Shown: positions 17,758 through 26,806, counted from the stretch's first letter. The stretch: 64,000 nucleotides of DNA from Methanosarcina siciliae T4/M (GCF_000970085.1 NZ_CP009506.1:2046001-2110000); one strand, 5' to 3'. Translations and numbers: made by a program. The notes: generated by a model from the sequence alone, not told the origin.

Positions 17758-18213
17758 ATGGAATACACAAAAGGAAGGATCGGCAGAGTCTTTGTCGTCA
17801 GGGTTGACCACGGAGACGACCTTATCCTGGAACTTATTAAACTTGCAGAACTGGAGAAGATTGAGGCGGCTGTATTTATGCTGCTCGGCGCGTTGAGGGA
17901 GGGAAAGCTTGTTACAGGCCCTAAAGAGAACAGAAGGCCTCCTGAACCGGTCTGGACTGGCTTTAATGACGCACATGAGATTCTCGGAATAGGCGATATT
18001 TTCCAGGAAAACGGGAAGCCAAAAATTCACCTTCATGCAGGAACAGCCAGGGAAAACAGCGTTAAACTGGGATGCCTGAGAGGGGAAAGCGAAGTTTTTA
18101 TGGTTGTCGAGGTATTCATTTTCGAGCTTGAAGGAATTTCTGCCAGAAGGATTATGGATACGGAACAGGGCTTTTCTCCTGTGAACTTTACGCCTGTCCC
18201 GGACAAGGAATGA
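17758..18213 (+). CDS. PPC-domain (DUF296) protein
   Basis: The 151-residue single-domain protein matches the PPC/DUF296 family. It has an N-terminal FVVRVDHGDDLILEL strand-helix, the central segment GIGDIFQENGKPKIHLHAG with clustered His residues, and the GCLRGESEVFMVVEVFI segment. Plant members carry AT-hooks and bind DNA, but archaeal members lack these and their role is unknown. The ATG is preceded by GAGGAAAAA in the 9-base gap after the ABC ATPase, so the two are co-transcribed. Confidence 0.85.
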   Translation: MEYTKGRIGRVFVVRVDHGDDLILELIKLAELEKIEAAVFMLLGALREGKLVTGPKENRRPPEPVWTGFNDAHEILGIGDIFQENGKPKIHLHAGTARENSVKLGCLRGESEVFMVVEVFIFELEGISARRIMDTEQGFSPVNFTPVPDKE

Positions 18214-18408
18214 TCTTCCTAATGGATTACGATTAAAACGATTTGGAAATTTGTAAACGATTTGGAAATTTGTATAATTAAAACTGATTAAAACCGATGA
18301 AGATTTATTGGAAATCAGATCCGGCAGATTTCCTTACAATTATTTTTGAAATAATTATTATTGTGATTTTCTAAAATTTAATTACAGTGAATTGGATTTG
18401 AACCAAAC

Positions 18409-18798
18409 TTAATTTTGCATAATAATTTCCAGTTCCCTCAGCCTCTTGAGAGCGATCATTTTCTCTTCATTATCTTTTAAAAACTCCTCTTCAAGGATCT
18501 GGACTATCTGCGGGAACGGTACTGTTAACTGGTAGTATTTCACAGGTCTCCCTTTTCCTTTGTTCTTCTTTTCGGATCTTTCATCCACCCAGCCCCTATC
18601 CCTCAGAGGGCGCATAGCTACACTCACTTCCGGTTGTCTGAGTCCGGAAACAAGTTCGATATGAAGGGATCTGAGTTCCCTGCAGTCCTTTAAACAAACG
18701 ATTGCGGTAGCCTCTGTCCTCGGGAGTCCCAGGCTCTGGAGCATATCAATAATTGAATACTCTTTTTCGGTTAAATTAACTGGAGAATCGTCGGTCAT
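18409..18798 (-). CDS. Winged-helix transcriptional regulator
   Basis: The 129-residue protein has an HTH region at about residues 12-70 (…SLGLPRTEATAIVCLKD…GLRQPEVSVAMRPLRDRGWV). It is followed by a basic wing (KKNKGKGRPVKYYQL) and a C-terminal helix probably used for dimerisation. It resembles archaeal MarR/TrmB-like regulators of the type that bind a GRPxKYY wing. Its gene faces the ABC/PPC operon. The upstream gap holds AT-rich promoter sequence. Confidence 0.8.
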   Translation of the reverse strand: MTDDSPVNLTEKEYSIIDMLQSLGLPRTEATAIVCLKDCRELRSLHIELVSGLRQPEVSVAMRPLRDRGWVDERSEKKNKGKGRPVKYYQLTVPFPQIVQILEEEFLKDNEEKMIALKRLRELEIIMQN

Positions 18799-19436
18799 TG
18801 TGAATGAATAATACTTTCATGTTTATATATTTTATGTAGATAAAATTATTTTTTAAAATAAATTGAGTATTGTCCGCAAGTAAAAATGGCATCTAACCCG
18901 AGTAAGACTTTCTTAAAAGAGATTTCATATAAAAGAGTGAGGAAATCGATCTCCAGAAAAAAATAATCTTTGTAGTCCTCTAACCAAAACCTTTAAAGCA
19001 AGTGTTTGCAGGAATTAAACATCTTATAAGTAGAAAAAAGGCCTTCCGGAAATAAAGAGATATATTTTGCCCTATAAAATCTGGATGTTCCCGATAGTCG
19101 GAAATAAACATATCTGATAAGTGGAATAACCGGTTTTAAGCGCACGAATACCTTCAATTCTTTAAAATGGAAGGATTCGCTTTAAAGGACTATTGAGAAA
19201 TCTTCAAACTCGGGATTTCTAAATATTTCTGTCCTGAGATCAACAGCGAACTTGAAGTGTAAAATAGAGGAGTCCCTATTATCAGAAGTACGGATATAAC
19301 TCAGGCAAATTTATTCGTTCTAACCGGATAAAGAATTAAATACGATTCGGACATGTAACGCTTATGTTAAGGAAAAGTCAAGTTCAAATAACAGAATATA
19401 TGTATACATAGATCAGAGATTAGAAAGGGTGAAATG
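18799..19436. promoter_or_regulatory. Intergenic region with enolase promoter
   Basis: There is no gene in 640 bases. The palindrome ATGTATACAT (19400-19409) contains a TATA-like core 25-35 bases before the enolase start, and AGGGTG lies 5 bases before ATG 19437. The rest is AT-rich without visible structure. Confidence 0.45.
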
Positions 19437-20723
19437 ATGTCGTATATCGGTTTACAGCAGGATTCTGGAGAATATAAGATCCAAAAGATACATGCTCGGG
19501 AGATCCTGGATTCAAGGGGAAATCCCACAATTGAAGTAGATGTGTTTACACCAAAGGGATTTGGCAGAGCGAGTGTCCCTTCGGGAGCTTCCACGGGTAC
19601 GAATGAAGCCCTTGAACTGCGTGATGCGGACCCCAACAGATACGGGGGAAAAGGGGTTCTGACTGCGGTCAAGAACGTAAATACCATTATCCAGAAGGAA
19701 TTGCTTGGACTTGATGTGCGAAGCCAGCGGGAAATCGATGAGCTGATGATCGAGCTCGACGAGACCGAAAACAAATCAAACCTTGGAGCCAACTCCATTC
19801 TTGGTGTCTCCATGGCAGTTGCAAAAGCCGCAGCTGATTCCCTTAACATGCCCCTTTACCGCTACTTCGGCGGATCTAATGCTTTTACCCTTCCGGTGCC
19901 CACAATGAATGTCCTGAACGGGGGCAAGCACGCAGGAAACGAACTTGCAATTCAGGAGTTCATGATCCAGCCCAAAGGCGCAGAAACATTCTACGAGGCC
20001 CTGCAGATCGGGGCAGAAATCTACCAGACCCTCGGGAAACTGCTGGAGAAAAAATACGGGCGCTCTTCTACTAATGTGGGTTATGAAGGTGGGTATGCTC
20101 CCAAAATGAGCGAGTCCACAGAAGCTCTTGACGCCCTCGTACAGGCAATTGAAGAAGCAGGCTATACCGAGTCCGAGGTTACAATTGGGCTTGATGCCGC
20201 CGCAACTGAGTTCTATGAAGAAGAATTCTACAATATTGACGGAAAGAAACTGGCTGCTCCTGAACTGCTTGACTACTATGTGGAGCTTGTAAACTCCTAC
20301 CCCATCCTTTCTATTGAGGACCCCTTCTACGAGGAAGCCTTCGAGGACTTTGAAGCCCTTACCAGCGAACTCTGGGACACGATCATTGTAGGGGACGACC
20401 TCTTTGTCACAAACATCGAAAGGCTTTCCAAGGGCGTGGACATGGGAGCCGCAAATGCCCTTCTCCTCAAAGTCAACCAGATCGGCTCAATCTCCGAAGC
20501 CTTCGATGCCGCAAGCATGGCTTCCAGAAACGGCTATACCGTTATTGTAAGCCACCGCTCTGCCGAAACCGAAGACACCACAATCTCAGATCTCGCAGTC
20601 GCCATCGGGGCAGAAATGATCAAGACCGGAGCCCCGGCCCGTGGTGAGAGGACTGCAAAATATAACCAGCTCCTCAGAATTGAAGAAGATCTCGGTGAAG
20701 TTGCACATTACGTGCAGCTCTAA
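19437..20723 (+). CDS. eno: Enolase (phosphopyruvate hydratase)
   Basis: Enolase interconverts 2-phosphoglycerate and phosphoenolpyruvate; in methanogens it serves mainly gluconeogenesis. The 428-residue protein shows REILDSRGNPTIEVD, PSGASTGTNEALELRD, the metal and catalytic motifs GLDAA, SIEDPFYEEAFEDF, and LLLKVNQIGS with the catalytic Lys. Further on come SHRSAETEDTTISDLAVA and the C-terminal GAPARGERTAKYNQLLRIEE. All active-site segments are intact. ATG 19434 also exists, but the second ATG is better spaced from AGGGTG. A T-rich terminator follows. Confidence 0.97.
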   Translation: MSYIGLQQDSGEYKIQKIHAREILDSRGNPTIEVDVFTPKGFGRASVPSGASTGTNEALELRDADPNRYGGKGVLTAVKNVNTIIQKELLGLDVRSQREIDELMIELDETENKSNLGANSILGVSMAVAKAAADSLNMPLYRYFGGSNAFTLPVPTMNVLNGGKHAGNELAIQEFMIQPKGAETFYEALQIGAEIYQTLGKLLEKKYGRSSTNVGYEGGYAPKMSESTEALDALVQAIEEAGYTESEVTIGLDAAATEFYEEEFYNIDGKKLAAPELLDYYVELVNSYPILSIEDPFYEEAFEDFEALTSELWDTIIVGDDLFVTNIERLSKGVDMGAANALLLKVNQIGSISEAFDAASMASRNGYTVIVSHRSAETEDTTISDLAVAIGAEMIKTGAPARGERTAKYNQLLRIEEDLGEVAHYVQL

Positions 20724-20790
20724 CCCTTTTTTTGATTTACTTTTTAACTTTTATCTTTACTTTTTTGAGCCTTTGTTTTTTAGTTTCTTA
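20724..20790 (+). terminator. T-rich terminator after enolase
   Basis: Repeated T-tracts (CCCTTTTTTTG, ACTTTTTTG, TTGTTTTTTAG) directly follow the eno stop, the usual archaeal termination signal. Confidence 0.5.
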
Positions 20791-21034
20791 CTCTTTATTT
20801 CTTAGTCCCGCCCTCTCAGTTTCATCTGGGCTTTTAATGTCCCCATTTGTAAGCGAGTTACTTTCCGTACTCCCGGAAACCGCATTAAGGTTGTCAGGAT
20901 CAGAATTCAAACTAAGATTTCAGCCCTCCAAACTTTGTTTTACTCAAATACCAAACTTGTAACTGTGGATATCACCTGAATTTACAGATATGGGTCTAAA
21001 AATTGGGTCTAAAAATTGGTTTTAAAGGCAGAAC

Positions 21035-22366
21035 TCACATATCTGAAAAAGCCTTGTAAGCAGTTTTTTCCTCCTGACCTTTCTGCCTTGCAGTCTTCCT
21101 GACAAAAACATAATATCCGATTCCTGTAAGGGCAACTGAGTAGAGAATCCTCCAGCTAAACCCTGAAACCAGGAAGGAAAGAGATAGGAGGGAAAGCCCT
21201 GAATAGACCCAGCGCCTCCAGCCTGTTTCGGTTTTCCAGTAGGAAAGCAGGACAAAGCCGTAGAGGAAGAGGAAATTCTGGTTGACGAGCATGAGCAGGG
21301 AAGAAACCGGAACCTTGAATACATAGGTTCCCAGAAGCACAAGCAAGAATACCGTATACATACTCAGGATACTTGCCATGGGCTGTCCGCGTTTCGAGAG
21401 TTTTCCCAGGTAAGCGGGGAGCACTTTTTCTTTTCCTGATGCATAGATAAGCCGGCTTGAAGCAAAGTTCCAGCAGGTTACATTGGCAACAATGACTACT
21501 GCCATCAACCAGATGAGCAGATTTCCAGGAGGAGTGAACTTAACAAGTTCCACAAGCCCTGACGCTCCGGAGAGGGGAACTCCGGCTGCATCAGCCCCTA
21601 TACTTGTGACTGCCAGCATCAGGTAAATGAAGATTGTAAGCCCGAAACTGAGCCAGAAAACTCTTTTGACGTTTTTTTCCGGGTTCTGGAGTTCTCCAAG
21701 GCCAAAGGACATATTTTCCCAGCCCAGAAAAGCCCAGAAGAGGAGAGCAGAAATTCTCCAGACATTGTAAGGGTCGGGAACTCCGGAGCCGAAACCTGCA
21801 AGGCCTGATGCCCCTTCAAAGAGAGCCCTCACCGAAAATTCAAACCCTGAGGAAAAGAAATTGAAGTTATAGAAAGTGAGGGCAGTAATCAGGAAAAGCA
21901 GTATGGCTACGGCTGCGTAGTTGAAAAAAGAGACAAGTCTGACCCCGGCAACCGTGATAAGAGTCATGACCGTAATCAGGAGAAAAGCCAGCAGATGGAC
22001 CCCGAAATCAGGCAGGGTGAAGAGGTGCTGCAGGTATTCTCCCCCAATGAGAGCGACTGCCGGCTCTCCCAGGATAAAGGACCCGCAGACGAGAGCTGTT
22101 ACTGCGTACCCTCCCCACTCTCCCACAGCCTCGCGGGCATAATGGAAAAGCCCCCCCGAGCAGGGGAATTTCTCTCCTAGCCCTGCACATATCTGAATAA
22201 GAGGCATTGCAGCCAGAATGATCAGGAGCCAGCCGAAGACCACTTCCTGCGCTGTCCCAGAATCTGCAATCATCCCCGGCAAGCCGAGGAGCCCCGAACC
22301 TATAACCATAAGAATTGCAAGGACCACACCTCGCCCCAGAGTAACTGTTTTTTCAAGTTCGGTCAT
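21035..22366 (-). CDS. APC-family amino-acid permease
   Basis: The 443-residue membrane protein has about twelve hydrophobic segments and the APC signature near the N-terminus (IGSGLLGLPGMIAD, helix 1 substrate site). A second conserved region is ALLFWAFLGWENMSFGLGELQNPEKNVKR before helix 7. It resembles the YjeH-type branch. It imports or exchanges amino acids in the cytoplasmic membrane; the specific substrate is unknown. The Lys-rich, soluble C-terminus is short. It is monocistronic and convergent with enolase. Confidence 0.88.
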   Translation of the reverse strand: MTELEKTVTLGRGVVLAILMVIGSGLLGLPGMIADSGTAQEVVFGWLLIILAAMPLIQICAGLGEKFPCSGGLFHYAREAVGEWGGYAVTALVCGSFILGEPAVALIGGEYLQHLFTLPDFGVHLLAFLLITVMTLITVAGVRLVSFFNYAAVAILLFLITALTFYNFNFFSSGFEFSVRALFEGASGLAGFGSGVPDPYNVWRISALLFWAFLGWENMSFGLGELQNPEKNVKRVFWLSFGLTIFIYLMLAVTSIGADAAGVPLSGASGLVELVKFTPPGNLLIWLMAVVIVANVTCWNFASSRLIYASGKEKVLPAYLGKLSKRGQPMASILSMYTVFLLVLLGTYVFKVPVSSLLMLVNQNFLFLYGFVLLSYWKTETGWRRWVYSGLSLLSLSFLVSGFSWRILYSVALTGIGYYVFVRKTARQKGQEEKTAYKAFSDM

Positions 22367-22733
22367 GCTTTGTATCCTTTATATCCCGGATTATTTACAG
22401 AAGTGAAGGGAAAGAAACAGAGAATACACTCTGAAGCCCTATAATGTTTGCGTTTTTATGTTGCAAGTCTTCTTTTTGAATCCTGCAAAAAGGCTAAAAT
22501 ACCCGATTCTCAAGATTGGCAACCGGAAACTAAGCAAACAGAGTTCTCGGGAAGTTGTATATTTGGATTAGCCAGCGGGAACTCCAGGTCCTGGTAAAAA
22601 AGGACAGATTTCCCACATAATCAAAAAATTAATAAAAATTTATAACAATAACAGTATAAATTAAATCCATAATTTATGGTGTAGACAATTAAAAAATACA
22701 CTGTAAGAAGTTCTAAATAACGGAGGGGACACA

Positions 22734-22820
22734 ATGCGGATTAGAGTAGATGAAGGAGGGATTAGTTCGATAACCGGGGATAGATGGGAGGAAGTTTATC
22801 CTTTTGAGATTACAGCGTAA
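22734..22820 (+). CDS. Small ORF (28 codons) with strong ribosome binding site
   Basis: ATG 22734 follows GGAGGGGACAC closely and a TATA-like ATTTATAAC about 95 bases upstream. The frame encodes a 28-residue acidic peptide (starts MRIRVDEGG) and ends in TAA. The same GGAGGGGAC leader precedes the cupredoxin gene at 24378. No domain is recognisable. It could be a small protein or the 5' end of a lost gene. Confidence 0.35.
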   Translation: MRIRVDEGGISSITGDRWEEVYPFEITA

Positions 22821-23143
22821 GTATTCTCAGGCTTTTAGTGGAAGGAAAAATAGAAGAAAAAGAGACGTAAAAGAGACGTAAAAGAGCATTTGAACTAATA
22901 AAATACAAAAAGTTGTTTTTCTAAAAGCTTGAAAAAAGAGCTTGAGAAAGAAGTATGAGGCAGGGATTTTTTAAAAACCTGCGAAGCAACTTCTTTTTAA
23001 ACATTAGTTACTTCTTTTTAAACATTAGTTATTAGTTTTTAGCTTTTAGTTTTAGCTTTTAGTTTTAGCTTTTAGTTTTAGCTTTTAGTTTTAGCTTTCA
23101 GTTTTAGCTTTTAGTTTTAGCTTTCAGTTTTAGCTTTCAGTTT
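22821..23143. repeat. Non-coding stretch ending in 13-bp tandem repeats
   Basis: From about 23033 to 23140 the unit AGCTTTTAGTTTT (13 bp, with AGCTTTCAGTTTT variants) repeats about eight times and runs up to the 3' end of the convergent gene. Upstream, a 21-base unit CTTCTTTTTAAACATTAGTTA is duplicated (from about 22990). Confidence 0.7.
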
Positions 23144-23797
23144 TTAGTTTTTGGTTTCGTCTTTTTCCACGCAGATCAGTTCTTCTGCATACGGGAGTTC
23201 TTTTTTCATCCAGTCGCAGAAGTCCAGCCACTCGTCAAGCTTATGGTGGCGGCGCTGGAAGTAGATGTTTCGGAGTTCGGCATAGTTGGTGATAACCGTT
23301 CTTTTCTGCATGTAGGCGCTCGGGAGGTCCTGGACGAGTTCCCTGAAGACGGCTTTCCGATATGCATTATCCTCTTCAGTGTCCCCTTCGCGGGATTTGT
23401 AGGCTTTGATAAGATCGTTGAGGTGCCGGATCTGGGCATGCCTGTATTCCGTTATCGTATCAAAGGAAAAATCATGGGGAGCCAGATCCCTGCTGGTCAG
23501 CTTGTGCATTGTTGAGGTTGAGTTTTTTTCCGTAAATTTGTAGGTATCAAACTCTTTCCACCAGTAGAGAGGAGCTGAGAGGTCAAAGCAGACCGTAATG
23601 AACCGCAGAAACTTTCCGTGTTCGTTTCCCGCAAGGGTCAGGCGATGGGCCAGGTTCAGATCCTTTTCCCCGAGTTTGCAGTTCCCTGCCTGATCAGGCT
23701 CACTGCTGTCCATCAGGTGCCAGGAGTTCATGGGATTTCGCATTCCAAGAATCGCATAATAAAGGTTGTATGTGCCGTGTAACTCAATTTTGATCAT
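23144..23797 (-). CDS. Phage-type hypothetical protein, possibly ThyX-like
   Basis: The 217-residue soluble protein has the ordered motifs AILGMRNPMNSW, GEKDLNLAHRL, EHGKFLRFI, APLYWWKEFDTYK, STSTMHKL, LPSAYMQKRTV and YFQRRHHKLDEW. I recall this motif string in proteins of Firmicutes and their phages annotated as hypothetical. The layout of a C-terminal QxxR-like segment followed by an R-R-H-H helix recalls flavin-dependent thymidylate synthase folds, but the canonical RHR motif is absent. Function is therefore unknown. The neighbours are tandem repeats on both sides, suggesting acquisition by transfer. The ribosome binding site GAGG lies within the adjacent repeat. Confidence 0.6.
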   Translation of the reverse strand: MIKIELHGTYNLYYAILGMRNPMNSWHLMDSSEPDQAGNCKLGEKDLNLAHRLTLAGNEHGKFLRFITVCFDLSAPLYWWKEFDTYKFTEKNSTSTMHKLTSRDLAPHDFSFDTITEYRHAQIRHLNDLIKAYKSREGDTEEDNAYRKAVFRELVQDLPSAYMQKRTVITNYAELRNIYFQRRHHKLDEWLDFCDWMKKELPYAEELICVEKDETKN

Positions 23798-23803
23798 AGT
23801 AGC

Positions 23804-23911
23804 GCCTCATTAACCCGGTTGTGGTAATAGGTCATAAATGCCTCATTAACCCGGTTGTGGTAATGGGCCATAAATGCCTCATTAACCCGGTTGTGGTAAT
23901 AGGTCATAAAT
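23804..23911. repeat. Three tandem 36-bp repeats
   Basis: The unit begins GCCTCATTAACCCGGTTGTG at 23804, 23840 and 23876 with one or two changes among copies. A degenerate fourth unit (CCGGTTCTGTAAATGG) follows. The array begins 7 bases upstream of the ATG of the phage-type gene on the other strand, so it forms that gene's leader. Confidence 0.85.
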
Positions 23912-24116
23912 CCGGTTCTGTAAATGGTTGTAAACCTGCTTCTGGCTAATAACTTATAACTCGTTTTAAATATTAGTTACGCAGGGAAAGAGTTGGAGAA
24001 ACTAAAAACTCTTAAACACCTTTTCTGGCAGTGCACCGAAAGTTCTGTAAGTGAGACCAGAAGTTATGTCATAAATTGCCTTATGCTACCCATTCCATTT
24101 GGAGTAAACCTATTAT

Positions 24117-24330
24117 GGGGTGTATCAGTAGTAATGCAGATGTGCTAAGCTCGTAAGACAATGTGGAGAAGCATGAAAGTCTAATTTGGGTCATCTGCTA
24201 GGGTAAAAATGCCATGAAGAAACATATGGTGAACCATTGTACCGGTCGTGACTTTCGACAAGCGAAAGTAGACTGATACGCTTGAACCAAACGGTATGAT
24301 TAATTAATCGGATAGCAACTATTATGTAAT
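24117..24330 (+). ncRNA. Structured RNA-like segment, possible group II intron fragment
   Basis: There is no ORF, but the sequence is hairpin-rich: ATGGT-GA-ACCAT (24226-24237) and ACTTTCG-ACAAG-CGAAAGT (24251-24269), followed by GACTGATACGC. The ATGGTGAACC and GACAAGCGAAAG blocks recall domain I of bacterial and archaeal group II introns. A domain V and intron-encoded protein are absent, so if it is an intron it is a 5' remnant. Confidence 0.3.
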
Positions 24331-24377
24331 AAAGACTATACTTAAAGCACCTGTACATCGTATTTGTGGAGGGGACG

Positions 24378-24857
24378 ATGAGAAGAGAATATATTATTTT
24401 CATAATCCTGCTCTGGATCCTGGCTGAAGGCTGTGCAGAAAATGGTGTTGAAGAATCCGATCTCGCTGTAACTCCTGTCGAAACGCCCGTAGTTCCGGCT
24501 GAAGTACCTCAGGCTCCGGCGGAAATTGTCGAAAATCCGGAAAATTACACTTCCAATCAAACGCCTGTTGAAAACGTGACAGTTCCTGAAGCTGAAATTC
24601 CAGCCGAACCCAAAACAGTTGAAGTGAAAATAGAAGACTTTGCCTTTAACCCAGACTCGGTTACGATTTCTCCCGGGGACACGGTCCGATGGACAAACCT
24701 GGATCTGTTCACACACAAAGTAACAGGCCCTGATTTCTCTTCCGGCACACTAAGGGACGGGGACTCTTATGGATTCACTTTTACGCGAGAGGGCACCTAC
24801 AGGTACTATTGTTCAATTCACGCCTCGATGGAAGGGGTTGTGATAGTCGAGGGGTAA
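24378..24857 (+). CDS. Cupredoxin-domain lipoprotein
   Basis: The 159-residue protein starts at ATG 24378, behind GGAGGGGAC. It has a hydrophobic signal (IIFIILLWILAEGC) with a Cys suitable for lipid attachment, then an acidic Pro/Val/Glu-rich linker of about 65 residues. A plastocyanin-type cupredoxin domain follows (from VEVKIEDFAFNP). The copper ligands are visible: His in FTHKV, then Cys, His and Met in YYCSIHASM. It is likely a surface-exposed blue-copper electron carrier; the partner is unknown. A GTG 12 bases upstream overlaps the ribosome binding site and is unlikely. Confidence 0.87.
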   Translation: MRREYIIFIILLWILAEGCAENGVEESDLAVTPVETPVVPAEVPQAPAEIVENPENYTSNQTPVENVTVPEAEIPAEPKTVEVKIEDFAFNPDSVTISPGDTVRWTNLDLFTHKVTGPDFSSGTLRDGDSYGFTFTREGTYRYYCSIHASMEGVVIVEG

Positions 24858-25162
24858 AGCCGTAAAAAAATTGATCTACTTTTAAAGGTTCAGAAAGCGT
24901 TAAATTCCTTCATGTTATTGAGATAATTATTGAAAATTGTATTCCACTTTTTTTAGAATATCTACAGAACTCCCACGCATTCTTCTATGCCTTCGAAACC
25001 GTGGAAATAATGAACTCCGCAGGCTTTTCAGTGGTCGCCATCGAAGAGGAAGCAAATTGCTTCTTTGCTGTTGTGGTTTCACAACAAAGTAGATATGTTA
25101 ATACTTGTTTTTATTTTAGTAATACTATATCTTCGAAAATAGAGGCTAACCGAGGTTGTAAT
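24858..25162. other. Non-coding gap before methyltransferase
   Basis: The methyltransferase reading frame is open back to 25001, but the extra 54 residues have no family-like sequence and CGAGG precedes the ATG at 25163. Nothing else is recognisable. Confidence 0.45.
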
Positions 25163-26008
25163 ATGGACTCAGATGTCATTGACTGGAACGAAGTCTGGAA
25201 AGAAACGCTGGAAAAACAGCTAAAATCAAACAGGAATGTAGATTGTGCGACCATATGGTACAGTAAGGAAAACGCCAGGCGTTTCTGGAGGATGTTCCAG
25301 GATGAGAAGTCAAGGGAAATAACCGGGAAGAGAATAGAAGGCATGAAGCTTTCTCCCGACTCCAGGGTTCTCGATATCGGAGCCGGGCCCGGAACCCTTG
25401 CTATTCCGATTTCACAGCGTGTAGCCCATGTAACCGCTGTAGAGCCTTCGGAGGGCATGATAAGTGTTATGCAGGAGAACATCAAGGAGTACGGAATCGA
25501 AAATATCGACCCTGTTCACAAAGACTGGGAAGCCGTTGATGTCGAGTCCGACCTTTCCGCTCCTTATGATGTGGTTTTTGCATCTTATTCCCTGGGCATG
25601 AAAGATATACGGACTTCGGTACAGAAGATGCTGGACGCTTCTTCGAAATACGTTTACCTGTACTGGTTTGCAGGGGAAACTTCCTGGGATATGCATTCCC
25701 GGAAGCTCTGGCCCCTTCTTCACGGGAGTGAGTACCAGCCAGCCCCTAAATGTGATGTTCTCTACAATGTACTCTATGACATGGGAATCTACCCGAATGT
25801 AAACGTGTTTCCCTTCGAGCACGTCCACAGGTTTGCAACCCTTGATGAAGCTGTCGAGGATTTAAAGTCATACTACAACGCAAAATCCGATTCCCAGGAA
25901 GCCATCCTCAGGGACTATTTTGAAGGTGTGCTTGAAAAAGATAACGGAGCCCTTATTCAGAGAGGATGGTCTACAAGGGTAAAGATGTGGTGGGAAAAAA
26001 CAAACTGA
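25163..26008 (+). CDS. Class I SAM-dependent methyltransferase
   Basis: The 281-residue protein has the Rossmann methyltransferase fold. Motif I is VLDIGAGPGTLAIPIS (about residue 68), the acidic SAM-ribose contact lies in VTAVEPSEGM, and motif IV is in PYDVVFASYSLGM. An N-terminal helical cap (WNEVWKETLEKQL…ARRFWRMF) precedes the core. The substrate is not predictable, though related methanogen proteins occur near corrinoid and metal genes. It is monocistronic. Confidence 0.85.
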   Translation: MDSDVIDWNEVWKETLEKQLKSNRNVDCATIWYSKENARRFWRMFQDEKSREITGKRIEGMKLSPDSRVLDIGAGPGTLAIPISQRVAHVTAVEPSEGMISVMQENIKEYGIENIDPVHKDWEAVDVESDLSAPYDVVFASYSLGMKDIRTSVQKMLDASSKYVYLYWFAGETSWDMHSRKLWPLLHGSEYQPAPKCDVLYNVLYDMGIYPNVNVFPFEHVHRFATLDEAVEDLKSYYNAKSDSQEAILRDYFEGVLEKDNGALIQRGWSTRVKMWWEKTN

Positions 26009-26045
26009 ATGGTCAAACCGGGCAGGCCGGATAAAACCTAACAGG

Positions 26046-26644
26046 TCAAGCCGAGCATAACTCCTGAAGGATTCTGTTTGCGTTGGAGTTGGTCACGTGG
26101 ATAAGTTCCATGAGATCCCGGAAATTGTCATGTTTTTCAGAAAGGATGATGCCTTTACCCATGGAGCCGGAGAGGGCTTTTACTATGAGAGGGAAACCAC
26201 TGTATTGTTCAACCATGTTTATGTTGACCGGATTTTTGGCAAACGTCGTCCTGGGAGAGGAAATACCTCTTTCGGCCAGGATCTGCTGGGAGTAAAGCTG
26301 GAGTAGAGCTTGTCTTTGACGGTGTCAAAACTTTGAGAGGAGTTAAAGATGCGGACTCACGGGCGTTCCAGGTGGCGGATTACTGCAATAGCAAGTAGGT
26401 TGTGCCTGTGCACCCACCCCCGGCAGGAGAAAGTCCGGAAGAGGGACAATTTCTCCGTCCAGAAAAATGCTTTTCCTGTCGTCCCTTGTTACGATCAGGT
26501 AGAACCGTTCGGGTTTTACAATCCACAATCCACAATCCTTAGTTCTATTCCCTTCTCACCCTCAACCTCGATGAAACGGTGAATTTCATACAGGTCAGGC
26601 CTCAATTCGGCAGCTTTATTCTTGTAAAGAATCCATCCTTTCAT
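26046..26644 (-). pseudogene. Decayed RimK-like ATP-grasp ligase
   Basis: Reading leftwards from ATG 26644 gives MKGWILYKN…ELRPDLYEIHRF, then after a stop and shift ERFYLIVTRDDRKSIFLDGE and PLPDFLLP. Another frame gives AVIRHLER (stop) and NSSQSFDTVKDKLYS. A further shift gives QQILAERGISSPRTTFA, GFPLIVKALSGSMGKGI and FRDLMELI…LQELCSA, then a stop. These segments match, in order, the N-terminal and ATP-grasp parts of RimK-type glutamate ligases. There are several frameshifts and in-frame stops, a small duplication near 26290, and loss of the C-terminal third. It is non-functional. Confidence 0.85.
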
Positions 26645-26806
26645 TCTTTCATCCGCTCTACTCTGTAGGGAGCGTTTCGATATTTATAAAAAGATAATTA
26701 GCTATTTGAAAAAAGTTTCTCAGTCTCAGATTACAGGTAAAAAAAGAAGGAAAATGTAAAATCAGGGGGAAAAATCTTTCCGGATTTGCCGAATGTTCTC
26801 TAGGAT

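Noticed and set aside
20732..20962. 76-codon hydrophobic frame after enolase
   Set aside because: The hydrophobic residues come from the T-rich terminator; no ribosome binding site.
26083..26582. Short frames on the plus strand
   Set aside because: They are antisense to the RimK-like pseudogene, which explains the region.
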